A DNA stretch of 64,000 bases, taken from NCBI GenBank assembly GCA_023014335.1, contig JAECYW010000008.1:2232001-2296000 (forward strand), in the 5' to 3' direction. The notes under the pieces are model-generated. The model worked only from the letters and a program-made list of their open reading frames with translations. It was not told the origin of the DNA and searched no databases. Source of the stretch: Galerina marginata. Lineage: Eukaryota; Basidiomycota; Agaricomycetes; Agaricales; Galerinaceae. Positions within the stretch are counted from its first letter, which is position 1. Each line of letters starts with the position of its first letter. Positions 1 to 11,800 of this stretch are shown here, piece by piece. A program made the position numbers and the translations under genes.

Positions 1-264
1 GCGGCTGGGGAAGTCGCTGCCGACAACACTTTGTTCAGGCTGAAAGGTCGGTGTCGTTGAACTGGTGGCTGAGCGAATTTGAATAGGGATCCTAGGAGGG
101 GGTTGTAGATGTGTCCATTCCCGTAAAACCGTAGTAAAAGCTCCTAAATCTGGTTGCTCGTCCGACGTTGGTTCGGAGCGGGGTGCTGAGTCCGTGGAGG
201 ACAGGGAAGAAGACGGAGATATTGGATGTAAATGTACATATGGCGAAGACGTGGATTCGCTCAT
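1..264 (-). CDS. N-terminal part of an unknown Ser/Pro-rich protein, cut by the window edge
   Basis: Reading leftwards from the ATG at 264-262 there are 88 codons with no stop up to the window edge. The N-terminus (begins MSESTSSPYV) is rich in Ser, Pro and Thr with scattered acidic residues, so it looks like a disordered regulatory or nuclear protein N-terminus. Codon use is coding-like and an AT-rich stretch lies just upstream of the ATG. I do not recognise a family, because only the disordered start is visible. The rest of the gene lies outside the window. It could also be a chance open frame, but 88 codons without a stop directly behind a good ATG favours a real exon. Confidence 0.55.
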   Translation of the reverse strand, partial: MSESTSSPYVHLHPISPSSSLSSTDSAPRSEPTSDEQPDLGAFTTVLREWTHLQPPPRIPIQIRSATSSTTPTFQPEQSVVGSDFPSR

Positions 265-3200
265 CGCACTAGGGGTAATATAAGAGAATGAAAGGCAACA
301 GAAAAGAAGGAAGAAGTATTGTCTACAAAGCAAACGATGGTCGAGGTTGAAAGGAACGTGGACGACGACCATCTACTTGCATACACGTGACATACTTAAT
401 CAATAAAGTTGATTATCTTATCAGATAAAATTGGCTGACCTAAATATCTGCCACGGTCATTTAATGATAATGACCATCATCGGACCCTTTCGCATGCAAC
501 AACCATTTACCCTTCTGTCCAGCGAGGTGTATCTACCAATCACTGCTGTTTTTTGGTATCCGAATTGACTAAAGCACAATCATGGCACTTTCGACGAATC
601 ATCATGCACGCCGTTAACATTTTCGTCAAAATTCTGTCCGACCGAATTGCATGAAAAGAATTCGAAACATCGTCCAGAATATTACCATTTATTTCGTCTC
701 TCATGACGGCACGTAAATATCAGCAGCCATTCCACCGACTGACCTGCTGACCAATGTGGCGCCTACCATTTCATGTTCTCGTGGAATTTTGCTCTCAGAC
801 TGGAACGCTTTCCCCAACCGTGGCGTTGAACTGGGCATATTCTCGGAAGTTCATTTCCATACAGTTTAAATTCTACTATGGTCGGTCTTATTCTGCTATT
901 TATAAACCCTTTCCCAATTGGCCAACTTGCTTGCGCAGGGATGAAATATTTAGCAGACACTCTGAAGCTGGAACCCGGACATACTACGACGGCGACCTGC
1001 CTTCGACAGCTTTCTACGACGGTCTTCCTCGTGCTACTCGAGTAGATGTGCCCAATTGATCAACTCTTATAACCTTTCTCCGACAAAGAAAACCAGCAAG
1101 TGTTGTCCCATGCATCCTTATTTTTGGCGAGTTCCGTTCACAGTCGTGGTGGTTCCGGTCTTCCTTCCTTGACAGTGGGTTTAAAATCGTACACATCCAA
1201 TCTTGGATATTGTTCTGTTCCTGCGGTGTCTTTTAGTCCTTCGGCACCGTCGTGAGAGGAGAATCGAGAAGGGACTGCGAAGGGGTAGAGAACACTTGTA
1301 CTCTGGAATATGCCGCCACCAATGATCCTCGGTAACAAGGAGAAGTGGGGTTTTACATAAAGGTGAACAAATAATACACGGAAAACGGTTCACGAGTCCT
1401 CTCAACCATGACGTTTCAGCTGGAACACGAGTCTACGACATCATCCTTTCGCCGTTCGCGCCATGATGCCCCCAAATCCAAACCGAATTACTTATTGAGC
1501 ACACGATAGATGGCTCTGCCTGAAATACAGCCCCAAACTTGAACTCACCCACCGTCTCGCATTGGACCAGCTCCTTGAGAGCGAGCAGCATTCTCCATCG
1601 ATATCTGTCAATCGACCAATGCCGTGAAGCACCCCAGTGCCTAAGGCCCAAGCGAATTATCTCCCTACCCTGTATCCATCTGACAATTGGAGGAGTCCAG
1701 GGAATCCTGCTTCAAGCACAATTCTCTCAGAGATCAGAGTAAGTCATTAATTAAATACATCCACCCTGAGTCTATATGTCTACAGGAGGATAGAGGATAG
1801 CCTGGCGGCGCAATAGATTTGTGTCCTGGCGCGCCGAACGTCCTCAGACTCTACGTGTCTTCACTCTCACGGCATTGTCCGAATTTGCCCAAAGGCGTTT
1901 TTGAATTTATTCAGCCAATAGAAGGCGCGCGCACGACCGCAGTGGGCACGATTAGCCCTGTTCTTCCCTGCCACAATTTACGCCTCATTGCTCGTGGATT
2001 CGCCATTCATCTCTTTCGGCCCTTGCTCTATTCTACTATTCTACCAAACTCTACGAAGACTCATTGAAATGTATTCAGACGAACGGACCGAATCCCCACA
2101 TGTGACATAAATGGCCGCCCTTAGGTCTCTCAATTACGAGAAGAACTGCAGGTTCAATGCACCCCATGGGACCGCCGATTGATCTCACTTTATTGCTTCG
2201 ATCTAGTCATGATAGCCATCAACCGTCGGGTCAATACACATAAGGACTTAACAATTAAAAATGGTTGCCTGAAAGGTCCTTCCAGCTTGCCTCTCGATTT
2301 CGACTCACGAGCTGGGAGGAACTGGTGTCGAATATCACAAAGTTGCTTATGTTCTTGACAACCTTCCATTCCTCGTGCTATAACCACTTATTTCTCTTGT
2401 TTCCTTTTTTTCTTCAGAGAAAGAAAAGGTCAACAGGTATGATCTCTGCAATCAGAAAGCTTTCTAATCTATATCTTTCTCTCAAGCGACCTTCGCGTGT
2501 AGTGGGAGGGTAACCATGTAAGAGGCAGGAAATTTGACATCTCCTAGCTGTTTCACGTTCTATGAACCAGAGTCCCGTAGTAACTCGAATCAGAACCCGA
2601 TGGGGTCAAAAGTACACAGGGAGACATGACAAGTAGCATTCAGCAGCGCAGTCGACCTGAAGACAAATCACAAAAGCTGTCAAAAGATCACACCTGCCAA
2701 GGACCAGAGGGAACAGATTTATAATCTACGTGGTGCAAGATCGGTCCCGGGAGAAATGTTTATCCTGTTCGGTGTGAAGCTAATGGCAAGATCGGACAAG
2801 GGCACACCGATAAATAGCACGCGAATGAAATTGGAAAAATAGGTTAGCTACAAGCCCTACTGCAAGTTGACTGAATGCACTTGTTAGTACTTTGTCTTTG
2901 GTATAAACCTGGGAGCATGGAACAATCACGGCCGGCGCCTACAGGTCATGCAACGATAAACTCTTTAAATATTGGATGTACATTATACATACATATTAGA
3001 CTGCGGTCCTCGTTCAATTATGAAATTTTCTCGCTCCTGGCATCTCAATTTTTTGAGGTTCGTGATGGTACGTAGTATCATTACAGGTGAGCTCGTCAGT
3101 GGTCTGTCCCTTTCTATAAATTCTAAGCGCGTGTTATTGCCATTTTCGGGAAAACGTCGGGCTCGGTGCTGGCAGATGTCGGTTGCGGTCAACGTCCGGC

Positions 3201-3417
3201 TATTTCCGCACGCCACACCCCAAAGGTGATATTTTTGCCGTAATGAACGCATTTACTCTAGTTCCTCCGACCAGGGTGAAAATGAAAATGCAGAATATAT
3301 AAGTATGCTATACCTGAATCTCGCTAGCTGCCTCGACGTTTGCTTTTGTCTCTCTTTTCTCTTGTCATCCTTGGGGCGTGCAAATCCGCTTCAGCTGGAC
3401 GTCCATTACAGGCGAAT
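265..3417. other. Gene-poor stretch, no recognisable gene
   Basis: About 3.1 kb with only short open frames (100 codons or fewer) on both strands, none of which splices into a protein I recognise. No tRNA box A/B pair, tandem repeat or long terminal inverted repeat was seen. The right end holds the promoter of the membrane protein gene that starts at 3418. Confidence 0.5.
3296..3303 (+). promoter_or_regulatory. Putative TATA box
   Basis: TATATAAG lies 115 bases before the ATG of the membrane protein gene at 3418, at a plausible distance for a fungal TATA element. Assigned by motif and position only. Confidence 0.4.
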
Positions 3418-4798
3418 ATGGCGATTCAACCAGATCTTGCGTACACAATCGCAATCTGGGTCGAGGTATGTTGGCGATTAGCGTCGCTTATTCATGGTCT
3501 CACTGCACTTGTGTTTGCTTCAACAGGTGTTTCTGCACGGTGCGGCTCTTGCTTTTTTGAATTACCTGGGATAAGCCTAAATTTTCTTTCAGGCATATAT
3601 ACGTGTCTATTCGTTAGCGCTTTGACAGTGATATTGAAACAACGGTCATCAAGGTCAGCAACGAGTACCGCTTGGGTGAGATTTCGCTTTGTATACTGAA
3701 CCACCTGTATTATCGCTAAGGTCAATATCGTGTTCCCAGGTATTCTTGTCAACGATCATTTTAATGTACATGGTATCAACATTTCATGCAAGTCCGTTAC
3801 GCAGCTTTTTTACATGTGGAGGAGACCATCTTATTTTTCTGCCTCTTCAGTCCTGGGACTATACCGCTTTATTCGAGCCTTTATTCTCCTCGTCGAGCCG
3901 CAAGGCGCTCTCTATTATTTCTTTGATTTTCGAAGATGGGACAATAACGCCAACAACGTATTGCTATGTCTGATGACCTGGCTGGGCGACGCTCTTGTGG
4001 TGCGTACTTCTGAACATAACAGACCTTCAGCTCATGATAAAACCAGATTTACCGCTGTTACTTCGTCTGGAATTCGAATTTATGGGTGATCGTGTTACCA
4101 ACACTCCTTCTCCTGTGCGCGATAGGTATGCACCACGCGACATGCCCCATATTGTTTCTGACGTCGCAGCTACAGGAATCAACTCATTCATTCTTTTTTG
4201 GTTTATGCATCCCTTCAACGTTGATCCGATTATTGGATTCGCAGCACTCGACAGCATTTACCCCATGGCATTCGCGCAGAATGTGATAACAACCAGCCTA
4301 ATTGCTTTGAAAATCTGGAAGCAGTATCGCGCTTCCAGTGCTTCAGGGGTTGTTGATCGAAGTTCGCGACTCAGTCTTATACAAATCCTGCGCATCGTCG
4401 TCGAAAGTGCCATGATCTACACTTTACAAATTTTCGTTCTTATTATTTTATATTTTCGCTTCGATCCCTCTCAGATCATCGTCCAGTCCGCTATTATTCC
4501 GAGTATTGGTAAGAGCATTTTGTAAAATCGGTCAGCAGTCGGTTTTCAAGCTGATATTTTTCTTTCAGGTATTGTGTTCGTCCTCATAGCCGTCCGCATC
4601 CATACGAAATCAAGGAGGGGTAGTAGTAGCGAAATGGGCAGTCTGCCGGCCTGGCTAGATGATACTGACAACGTCATTGACCTCAGCAGAGCGGCGTCAT
4701 CTCCCGGCGTCGGCGTTACGTTTAGCGTAGCAGCGGGAAAAATGGACACAGACGATGATTCGGGAGCGTTTGCGTCATCATCACAGAAGGATCATTGA
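3418..4798 (+). CDS. Basidiomycete-type multi-pass (about 7 TM) membrane protein, copy 1 of a tandem pair
   Basis: Spliced from the ATG at 3418 (MAIQPDLAYTIAIWVE) to the TGA at 4796-4798, with introns starting after WVE, after VFLHG, after STAW, inside FHAI, after WLGDALV, inside LLLLCAI, and before GIVFVLIAVR. The predicted protein has about seven hydrophobic segments, the motif LGLYRFIRAF, a loop with FDFRRWDN, IYRCY after the fourth segment, and IVVESAMIYTLQ near the sixth. These are hallmarks of a large Agaricomycete family of multi-pass proteins with no established function; the topology is GPCR-like but I see no receptor signature. The C-terminal tail is cytosol-like, Ser- and Asp-rich. 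The gene 0.5 kb downstream is a clear paralogue with the same intron positions, including the unusual GTCCGT donor. The family is confident, the function unknown. Confidence 0.8.
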
Positions 4799-5340
4799 GC
4801 AAGCGCGCCATGACACGTATCCCGCAGCCTGTTCAACATGTCTCTTCCGGACAGTACATCATATGATGCAGCAGAGAACCGGTCAAAGGTGGGGGGAGGT
4901 TATTTTGGGGTTCCTCCTCCAGCCGTCACGGTATACGGCTTCTCCCTGGAAGCATCAGGTATCCTGTAAAAGCGCGATGCTCGCGAAACATCCTGTCCGG
5001 GATCCCACCATTCTTACGCAGCGGTGGTTTGAAGTTTAATCAGACAATGTTTCTCACAAAGATGGCGACATATTGGGAGCCTTACAAGACTGGAAAACAC
5101 GATGCACAGTGCTTGGGAAGGCATGCCGCATGCCGGCTCGGCGTTTTTGTACAAATATTGTTCCATTTATCTCCAATTGATTTATGAAAATAGCCCAACA
5201 GTAATAGCACGGAATCCCCATGCCACTCACTGGGATGATTCCTGAACAGCTGGAGGATATTTACCATAAGAAACGTGTCATGAAGTAACATCCTTTCTCT
5301 CTCCACTCTCTTCATTGTCCCCTTGGTATTTCGATGGGAG
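4799..5340. other. Spacer between the tandem membrane protein genes
   Basis: About 540 bases holding the 3' flank of copy 1 and the promoter of copy 2. No other gene or repeat was recognised. Confidence 0.5.
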
Positions 5341-6744
5341 ATGGCACTCAATCAGGACGTAGCCCTGGCCGTTGGAGTCTGGGTTGAGGTGAGCGTTGGA
5401 GACTGCATACGTAGTGCTAAACGCCTTACTTTTCTCTTAGGCCCTCTTATACGGTGGGAGATTCGTACCCCAAGTCATTGGTTTCAAATCTAAGCAATAA
5501 GACCTATAGGTATCTACACATGCCTCTTCTTTGAGGCTTTCTACGTCGTTCTCAAAAGGAGATCCCGTCTTGTTAACTCAGCGAACGTGAGATTAAATAA
5601 GCGCATTTTTATTCTCGAGCGAGTCCAGTAACCATTCTCCTCAGGTTTTTCTGGCAGGCACCCTAGTCATGTATCTCTTGGCCACTGCTCATATGGGTCC
5701 GTACTTTTCTGAAATCTGCCAAAATGGACTCCCCTGATGATACCTAGTGGTCAATCTATACCGCTTCATTCGGGCTTTCGTCTTTCACCTCAATGCACAG
5801 GGCCCTTTTTACTATTTCTTCGACTTCTCGAGATGGGACAATCTTGTTCACAACTCAATGCTGTGTATAATGACATGGCTTGGGGACGGCCTAGTGGTTA
5901 GTTCAATCGTTATTATGCAAGCGTCATTCTATTCACCCAGGTCACTATAGATATACCGATGCTACATAATTTGGGATCGCAAAATATGGGTCACAATTCT
6001 TCCTGTTATCTTATTGATTCTAAGCATCAGTATGCCCCATTCTTCTTGCTCGTGGATAATTTCTCAAATCCAATCAAGGCAGTAACGTCGCCTTGCTTTT
6101 TTGGTTCACCCACCCCGGGTCACAATCAGAAACCGAAATTTTGCAATGGATGGCAACGATATATCCCTTTGCGTTCGCACAAAATACGTTGACGACTGGA
6201 ATGATCGCCTTCAAGATTTGGAGGCAGCACCATGCGTCCACGACAGTCGGCATCCGGAGCAGTTCCCGCCTTGATTTACTTGGTGTGATGAGAATCGTCA
6301 TTGAGAGTGCCATGGTATACACTCTCCAGTTATTAATCCTTATCATTCTCTTCCCGCTCCACCACAACGCTCAGTTGATCCTTCAATCTGCCGTCATACC
6401 TAGCATTGGTGAGATAATCGATATATATACGACGACCTGAAACATTATTGCTTAAAATCCCTTCTGCAGGAATTGTCTTTGTGTTGATAGCAGTCAGAGT
6501 TCAGTTCTCGCGCTCGCGAGCTCTGTTTGGAGAGACAGCAATGCCCACTATGCCTCCATGGCTGGACGTGGACACGAGTACGAGAGTCAGCTCGCTTGAT
6601 CTGGAGCAGCGGGGTTCTCAACCTTCAGTTTTGATGCATGGTTTGGGTGATGACACTCAAGAGAAGCGGGAACTTCCCCTGTTGGACTTCGTGAAAAAAC
6701 TGGGACGACCTAGGGGCATAGGTCACTGTGTTAGTGCACCGTAG
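5341..6744 (+). CDS. Basidiomycete-type multi-pass (about 7 TM) membrane protein, copy 2 of a tandem pair
   Basis: Starts at the ATG at 5341 (MALNQDVALAVGVWVE) and ends at the TAG at 6742-6744. Exons read ALLYG-IYTCLFFEAFYVVLK, VFLAGTLVMYLLATAHM, VVNLYRFIRAFVF...FDFSRWDN, then IYRCYIIWDRKIWVTILP, a segment with LLFWFTHP, and a long exon with YPFAFAQN, IVIESAMVYTLQ and LQSAVIPSI, followed by GIVFVLIAVRVQ. Segment order and intron positions match the upstream neighbour, so the pair arose by tandem duplication. The two copies differ most in the C-terminal tail, which here lacks the acidic Ser-rich end. It is probably an integral membrane protein of the plasma membrane or endomembranes; ligand and role are unknown. 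An ATG at 5333 is out of frame with the conserved N-terminus, so 5341 was chosen. Confidence 0.8.
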
Positions 6745-6901
6745 TAGAACAATATTGTAAGCATTTTTGGATTTGAATTTTTCAACCATCGTCTCCATCC
6801 AGGAAAATGCAAATATCGTTGCATGCAAGGTTTGCCGGGCAATGGTTTTTTAATCACAAGTCTAAAGAGGATTGCAAATTACGCACATCGAATATGCACA
6901 T

Positions 6902-7983
6902 CTAAGAGGAAGGAGTATCTGGAGGGATTTGGTTCAGGAAACTACCAATACCCGAGGCAATAGTTTCGTGCACTTTGGACGTTGGGTGAAGATGATCCAC
7001 CCATACATCTCCGCCAAGCTTTCGTACTTCCCGAGGATCGATATCGAAGTCAGTTGGGTGGTTCAAAAACTGTTCAAACAACCGAAATGAAGAAAATAGG
7101 AAGACCGAAAGCTCTTCATGTGTTGCGCAGAATTTCTCAATAGCGTCATAAAGACTGTTATTCCAGTCCAGATATCTTGCCGCGGCTTGTTTTTCATCGG
7201 ATGGAGTGACTGTATAGGAGTCAAGCTCAAGGTCGGTGAGGGAAAAATGAACGATATTTTCTTACATGCGGGACATCTGTAAACTGGAGGCACGTCGATA
7301 AATAGGAAGTTACGAGCACCAGATTTGATCAGATGTTCCTGAGAAGAGAAGAGTTTCTGAAGCGTGGAGGAGGGATCCGCAAAGCGCCTGATCTACTTCA
7401 ACTTCGTAGAAGTACCGCCAAAAGGTACAAGCTTACCCGCAGTCGTTGATACCAACCCAGGTTACTGGAAAGAAACCAAAGATGAACAATAACTTAATAA
7501 TGGTGGTAATATTGGACAGACTGAAGAGCGTATCTTCTGCGTTCCAAGGCGCCCAAGGAGGCTTCGTGCCGAGCTTGGGTAAAAAGTAATCGGACACTTG
7601 GAGTCGCACTCCATCGACGGTATGGCCACCAATAGCGAAATCGTAAACCAGGAGGGCGGATTCTACGTACGCAGGATCCTGGTTGTCGTCCCCTGCGGAA
7701 GGATCAAACCGAGGTTCTGGGCAATACTTTGTGATCAAATGGCCGACCCAGTTGGGATCTGGGGAATTGAAAGTCATCCCTGGAAATGGTATACCAAGAG
7801 GCTGAGATGGACTGGGATGATCAGGGGCGAAATTGAAGCCCACATCGCTATAAGAATCTCCGCTAAAGGGAATCAATTGATTATTCAAGGTGAACAATGT
7901 AGTGAAGTGACCAACAAGATTACAAGATGACGCAAGGTAGAAAAGCCCTTCCAGCGTGGTCCGAGTTGGTAAACTTTTGACAT
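6902..7983 (-). CDS. GDSL/SGNH-family esterase, CE16-like (acetylesterase type)
   Basis: Read leftwards from the ATG at 7983 (MSKVYQLGPRWKGF). An intron of about 53 bases with a GTTGGT donor gives the join HLVIFGDSYSDVGFN, which restores block I of SGNH hydrolases with the nucleophile Ser in GDS. Later comes YDFAIGGHTVDG, then a spliced VTWVGINDCG (block III, G-x-N-D, oxyanion hole Asn), an exon with ARNFLFIDVPP, and near the C-terminus DVWVDHLHPTSKVHE (block V, Asp-x-x-His of the triad). The stop is TAG at 6904-6902. This layout and the FGDSYSD...GIND...DHLHP spacing fit fungal carbohydrate esterase family 16, which removes acetyl groups from xylo- or other oligosaccharides. No clear signal peptide precedes the domain, so it may be intracellular or the annotated start may be incomplete. 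It is head-to-head with ATG12. Confidence 0.8.
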
Positions 7984-8216
7984 GCTTGGGTGAGTGTATA
8001 TCGTCGGTAGTGGCCAAAGATAACTATTATGCTGCCAAATTTTCAGATTTGAAAGCGAACTTCTAGTTTGTCGGGTGAAAAAGGCGAGAGAAAAGAAAGC
8101 GACGGGGCGACGACAACTTCAAGTTATTTTTAGAGTAAACGTGGCAATTACGTAATAATTTGTGAAGCAATCATGAAGGAATTGACAACCTCAACTTGAG
8201 GAGCTCCATTAACAGT
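7984..8216. promoter_or_regulatory. Shared divergent promoter between the esterase and ATG12
   Basis: The 233 bases between the two divergent ATGs must hold both promoters and 5' leaders. No TATA box or named operator stands out. Confidence 0.45.
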
Positions 8217-8828
8217 ATGGCCCAAGCGGCCGGAAGTCCTGAACTTACCCCACGACAAGGCGCTCGAAATCTTCCATCACTGGCAACAACCATCGAAAGG
8301 CCTGACCTAGGCGAAGAGGTGGTGAAAGCTCTCGAGACCTACAAGAAGAAGGATTCTCCGAAGGGTGATTTGTTTGTAATCCGTTATCCCTTACTTGCTA
8401 ATAGTTTCCCTAGTCGTGGTGCGTTTCAGAGGCGTCGGAAACGCGCCTATCATGAAGCAGAACGTCTATAAGATCATTGCCACCAATCGATTCCAGGCAG
8501 TTATCCAATTTTTGAGGAAAGAATTAGGTTGGCAAAAGGGGGAACCTCTGGTGCGCCGATCATCACCTGTTCCGCTCATCCTCATGGTTTCGGCTTTTTC
8601 TAGTTTCTTTATATTAATTCAACGTTTTCTCCTGCTCCTGACGATACGGTTATGAACTTATTCAAGGTGGGTTTCGCTTCGGATTTACCCTTTTTCTGAT
8701 TGACGTATCCGTAGTCATTTTCCACCGAGGGTTATCTTATCGTCAATTATAGGTGTGTTGCGAAGTTTCCCCTAGCACTTCAAGTAGTAATCCAACATCG
8801 GTCCAGCACTACGCCTGCCTGGGGATGA
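8217..8828 (+). CDS. ATG12: Ubiquitin-like autophagy protein Atg12
   Basis: Four introns are inferred (after SPK, after GEPL, after MNLFK, and inside the Ser codon of NYS). The spliced protein is about 135 residues: a Ser/Pro-rich N-terminal tail of about 50 residues, then a ubiquitin-like domain beginning VVVRFRGVGNAPIMKQ. It contains FQAVIQFLRKEL, FLYINSTFSPAPDD, and ends in GYLIVNYSTTPAWG. The terminal Gly after Trp is the residue that Atg7 and Atg10 activate to form the isopeptide bond with Atg5. The Atg12-Atg5 conjugate then acts with Atg16 as the E3 for Atg8 lipidation at the forming autophagosome. Every conserved block is present and the length is normal for fungi. The ATG at 8217 was chosen because no in-frame ATG lies upstream. 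It is divergent from the esterase gene. Confidence 0.93.
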
Positions 8829-11800
8829 CCTTTCATTTCCGAATCGTCAACTTGTCTGTCATTGGTCGGGCTTTGTGTAATCTACTATCTCTCCCTAATT
8901 GCAATCTATCTTCGACAACACGGAGGTTCCCGGACGGATTTGAAAATTTCGCTCAACCAACGTTTTCGTTTACCAAGCAAGAAGATTCCTGGACCCAGCG
9001 TTTGGGAAATCGAATAGCGAGCGAGACCCAGAGTTACATGGTATGTAAGCATTTATGGTTCTTGAAATTTTTTCATTTGCCTCTAGTGATTAGCCTCGTT
9101 TCAACACATAGTTTTCGATTTGCGATGCAGTACTTCTCATATCTAGATCCAATTTTTCGATATTCCTCCAACAATTGCAACGTCGTACGATTCTCCGAAA
9201 GGTCTCCTTTTTGGATACAGGCTCTGTTGTCCAAGAAACCTTCCATTTTTGCAATACACCTTCGGAAGACCCGCCCTTCTTCGTCATAGGTGATCATGCA
9301 AGGTCCCAGCTAGGGGCCAATACGTCCGGCAACTTGATCTATAGGCCTTTGTATGTGCTAACTTCCGGCCAAGTCATCAGCAATACTTCTATGGAATACT
9401 TTTCCGCCTTTCTAATTTAACCTCTGACGAATCTCTTTATCTAGCTACGATCTCCAAGTTGCTATCGATTTTCCCTTAAGCCTTAATGTTTTTTTCTTTT
9501 TAATTCCAGGAGGTCGGTCCGCCTCTCCAACATGCAAATTTTTAATCCAAGTAACGCCAGGAACATGAGAAAATAATGCCCCGTCGATCATGGTCTTTGA
9601 GATAGAACCGGTCTTGATTTCGGCAAGTTCCTTGTTGCGGTTGATCTCATTCGAAGTTCGCAGCCTCTTCGTGTGTAAGTACATATGATGATTCTTGGTC
9701 TTGGTCGGTGCTGGAATCGTCGGTGTTTCTTCGATGTCGAGGCGCACCTGGGCGCTCTGGCCTCGTAGTTCCGTCAGCTCCCTTGGCTTTCTAGGAAATC
9801 ATCGTAGAGTTTCCTCCCTTTTAAAAGCGACTGCGTCATCGTCCTTCGTGCCTGCCAAAGGTTGATTTCCTGGAGTCATTTCCTGCATACTGTCAGTTTA
9901 CTGCGGGCATCGGACCTTATTCCTTGTGTTTCGTGGACGCCTCTAAGGAAGGTCAATTCGTCTCACATTTCTTTGAAATCCTCAATGCCTGGCGACTAAC
10001 TGCGCAGCCTGTGCGGACATTGAGATTCTAACGCCGTAAATACCTCTCTGGTTGGAGTCTGCCTTCGTTGTGTGAAGACAACCTGCAATAGCTGGGTCGC
10101 GCGACGCACGCGTGCGGATTTGCACACTGGGTACCGTTTCTGTAGAATTCCCCCATGCATATGGCGGTGGATTGATCTTTACGTCCAAGTGTCATGTATA
10201 GGACAAAGCAGTGCAGGCAGTAACACCCTAACTGCGCAGAATGAGCCTTCTGTGTGGCTGGTGCCCGAAGCCAAATTCGCGGAGTGCATGTTGGTAAGTT
10301 CCTCCTTTGTGCAAAGATATAAAGATTGGAGAGAAGTCCTAGATCTAATCGAGGGTACAAAACTGACTTCGTCGATCTCCTTACTAAGGGCAATGGGTCC
10401 GTTGACCGCTCATTCCCTTAGGGCCTTCCTTTACACCCTTTGTCTCATGGGTTTTGTGAGCTCAACTCGGTGAGAAACCCTCATGTTTGCGCGACCGATG
10501 CCTCATTGCCTGAGAAAACACCAGGTTTCGGTAGCTTTTCATTTGCGTCAATCTAATCGCCATCTCAGACGTCAGGCTATTTCGAGTGCGAGAGATAACA
10601 ATTGACAGACGGTGATAATGGCCAGTCAACTCATCAAACGTCCGCATGCTTCGTATGGGGTAGGCGAGGGCGACAAAGAGGGGCGTATTTATACGATTCA
10701 GATACACGCTGCATCCTCTGGGCAAGCCAGAACGTAGGAGAGTTTGCGATATTCAAAGGAGCATGCTTCTTCCTCCAGGCTTCGGTACGGATGATGTCAC
10801 TAAATTAGTATAACTGCGGTCAACTCTCCGCCAGATTGAAAGAGAAGGAGTTAACCGACCACACTGCACGGATTTTTTGGGACACGACAAGCGGCGGAAA
10901 TACTTGGCACAAGGAGCCAATCACAATGTTATTTCTTTGAAAGACACGGAGCGTGGAACAAAAAGATTGTCGAGGGCCGACCAAACTTTATTGAAAGATC
11001 CGCCATACGATGTCCAGTGTATCTGACATGTGCCGAAGAGAGGAGACAGGTCCACTACAGGACAAGCTTTAGGTGGAGTGATCCATCCAGTTAAAGCATC
11101 AGGTGTAAAAGTCCGTCGGCATGGGTCGGCGACAGGTACTCAAGTAGTCGCCAGGTTTGGTCCGTTCTCCGTTTATACCAGTCCGATGATAGGAAAATGA
11201 CATGATTTTCAAGGTTAAAGCAGTTCAAGATGAAAGGAGTTGTCAATGGGGTAGACATCGACCTCGGGACGCTGGCTATTCCCTCGGTACACATTTTCTG
11301 CTCAAATGGCACGCTCGGATGTTGGTGGATGTCGCAGAATGACATGGACATGGGAGTCTATTAGCAGCTCTGGCATGCTAAATGAGCACGGGATTGACGT
11401 TCGTAAGTAGTGGTAATTCTCCTCCGCTTTGTCCAAGGGTTGAGTTGTAGCTAGCTTTACCCTGCCGGTTGTCAGCCGGCGGAATTATCAGGTTCCATCA
11501 TGGGCAGACCTACCTCTCCCTCTTATAACTGGGAAGAAAAGAGCGAAGAGAGCTAACAGCATCAACACGAGGGTTTACGAGACAGTAGCTGCTTACCCAG
11601 ATCACCTGGATATGCGGAACTAATACCCAGACAGAGTGAGTACACCGAAGTACTCCCTAGTACTCCCAGCACCGGGGAAAAGTGCTTAAGCGCAAGGTCG
11701 GGTAAGACCTCTCTACCATAGTGCCTGGAGTATCACACAATTTACCATGGATGACCTCGCATGTACCAACCGCTAAGGCAACACAAAGTCCGAGCGAGAT

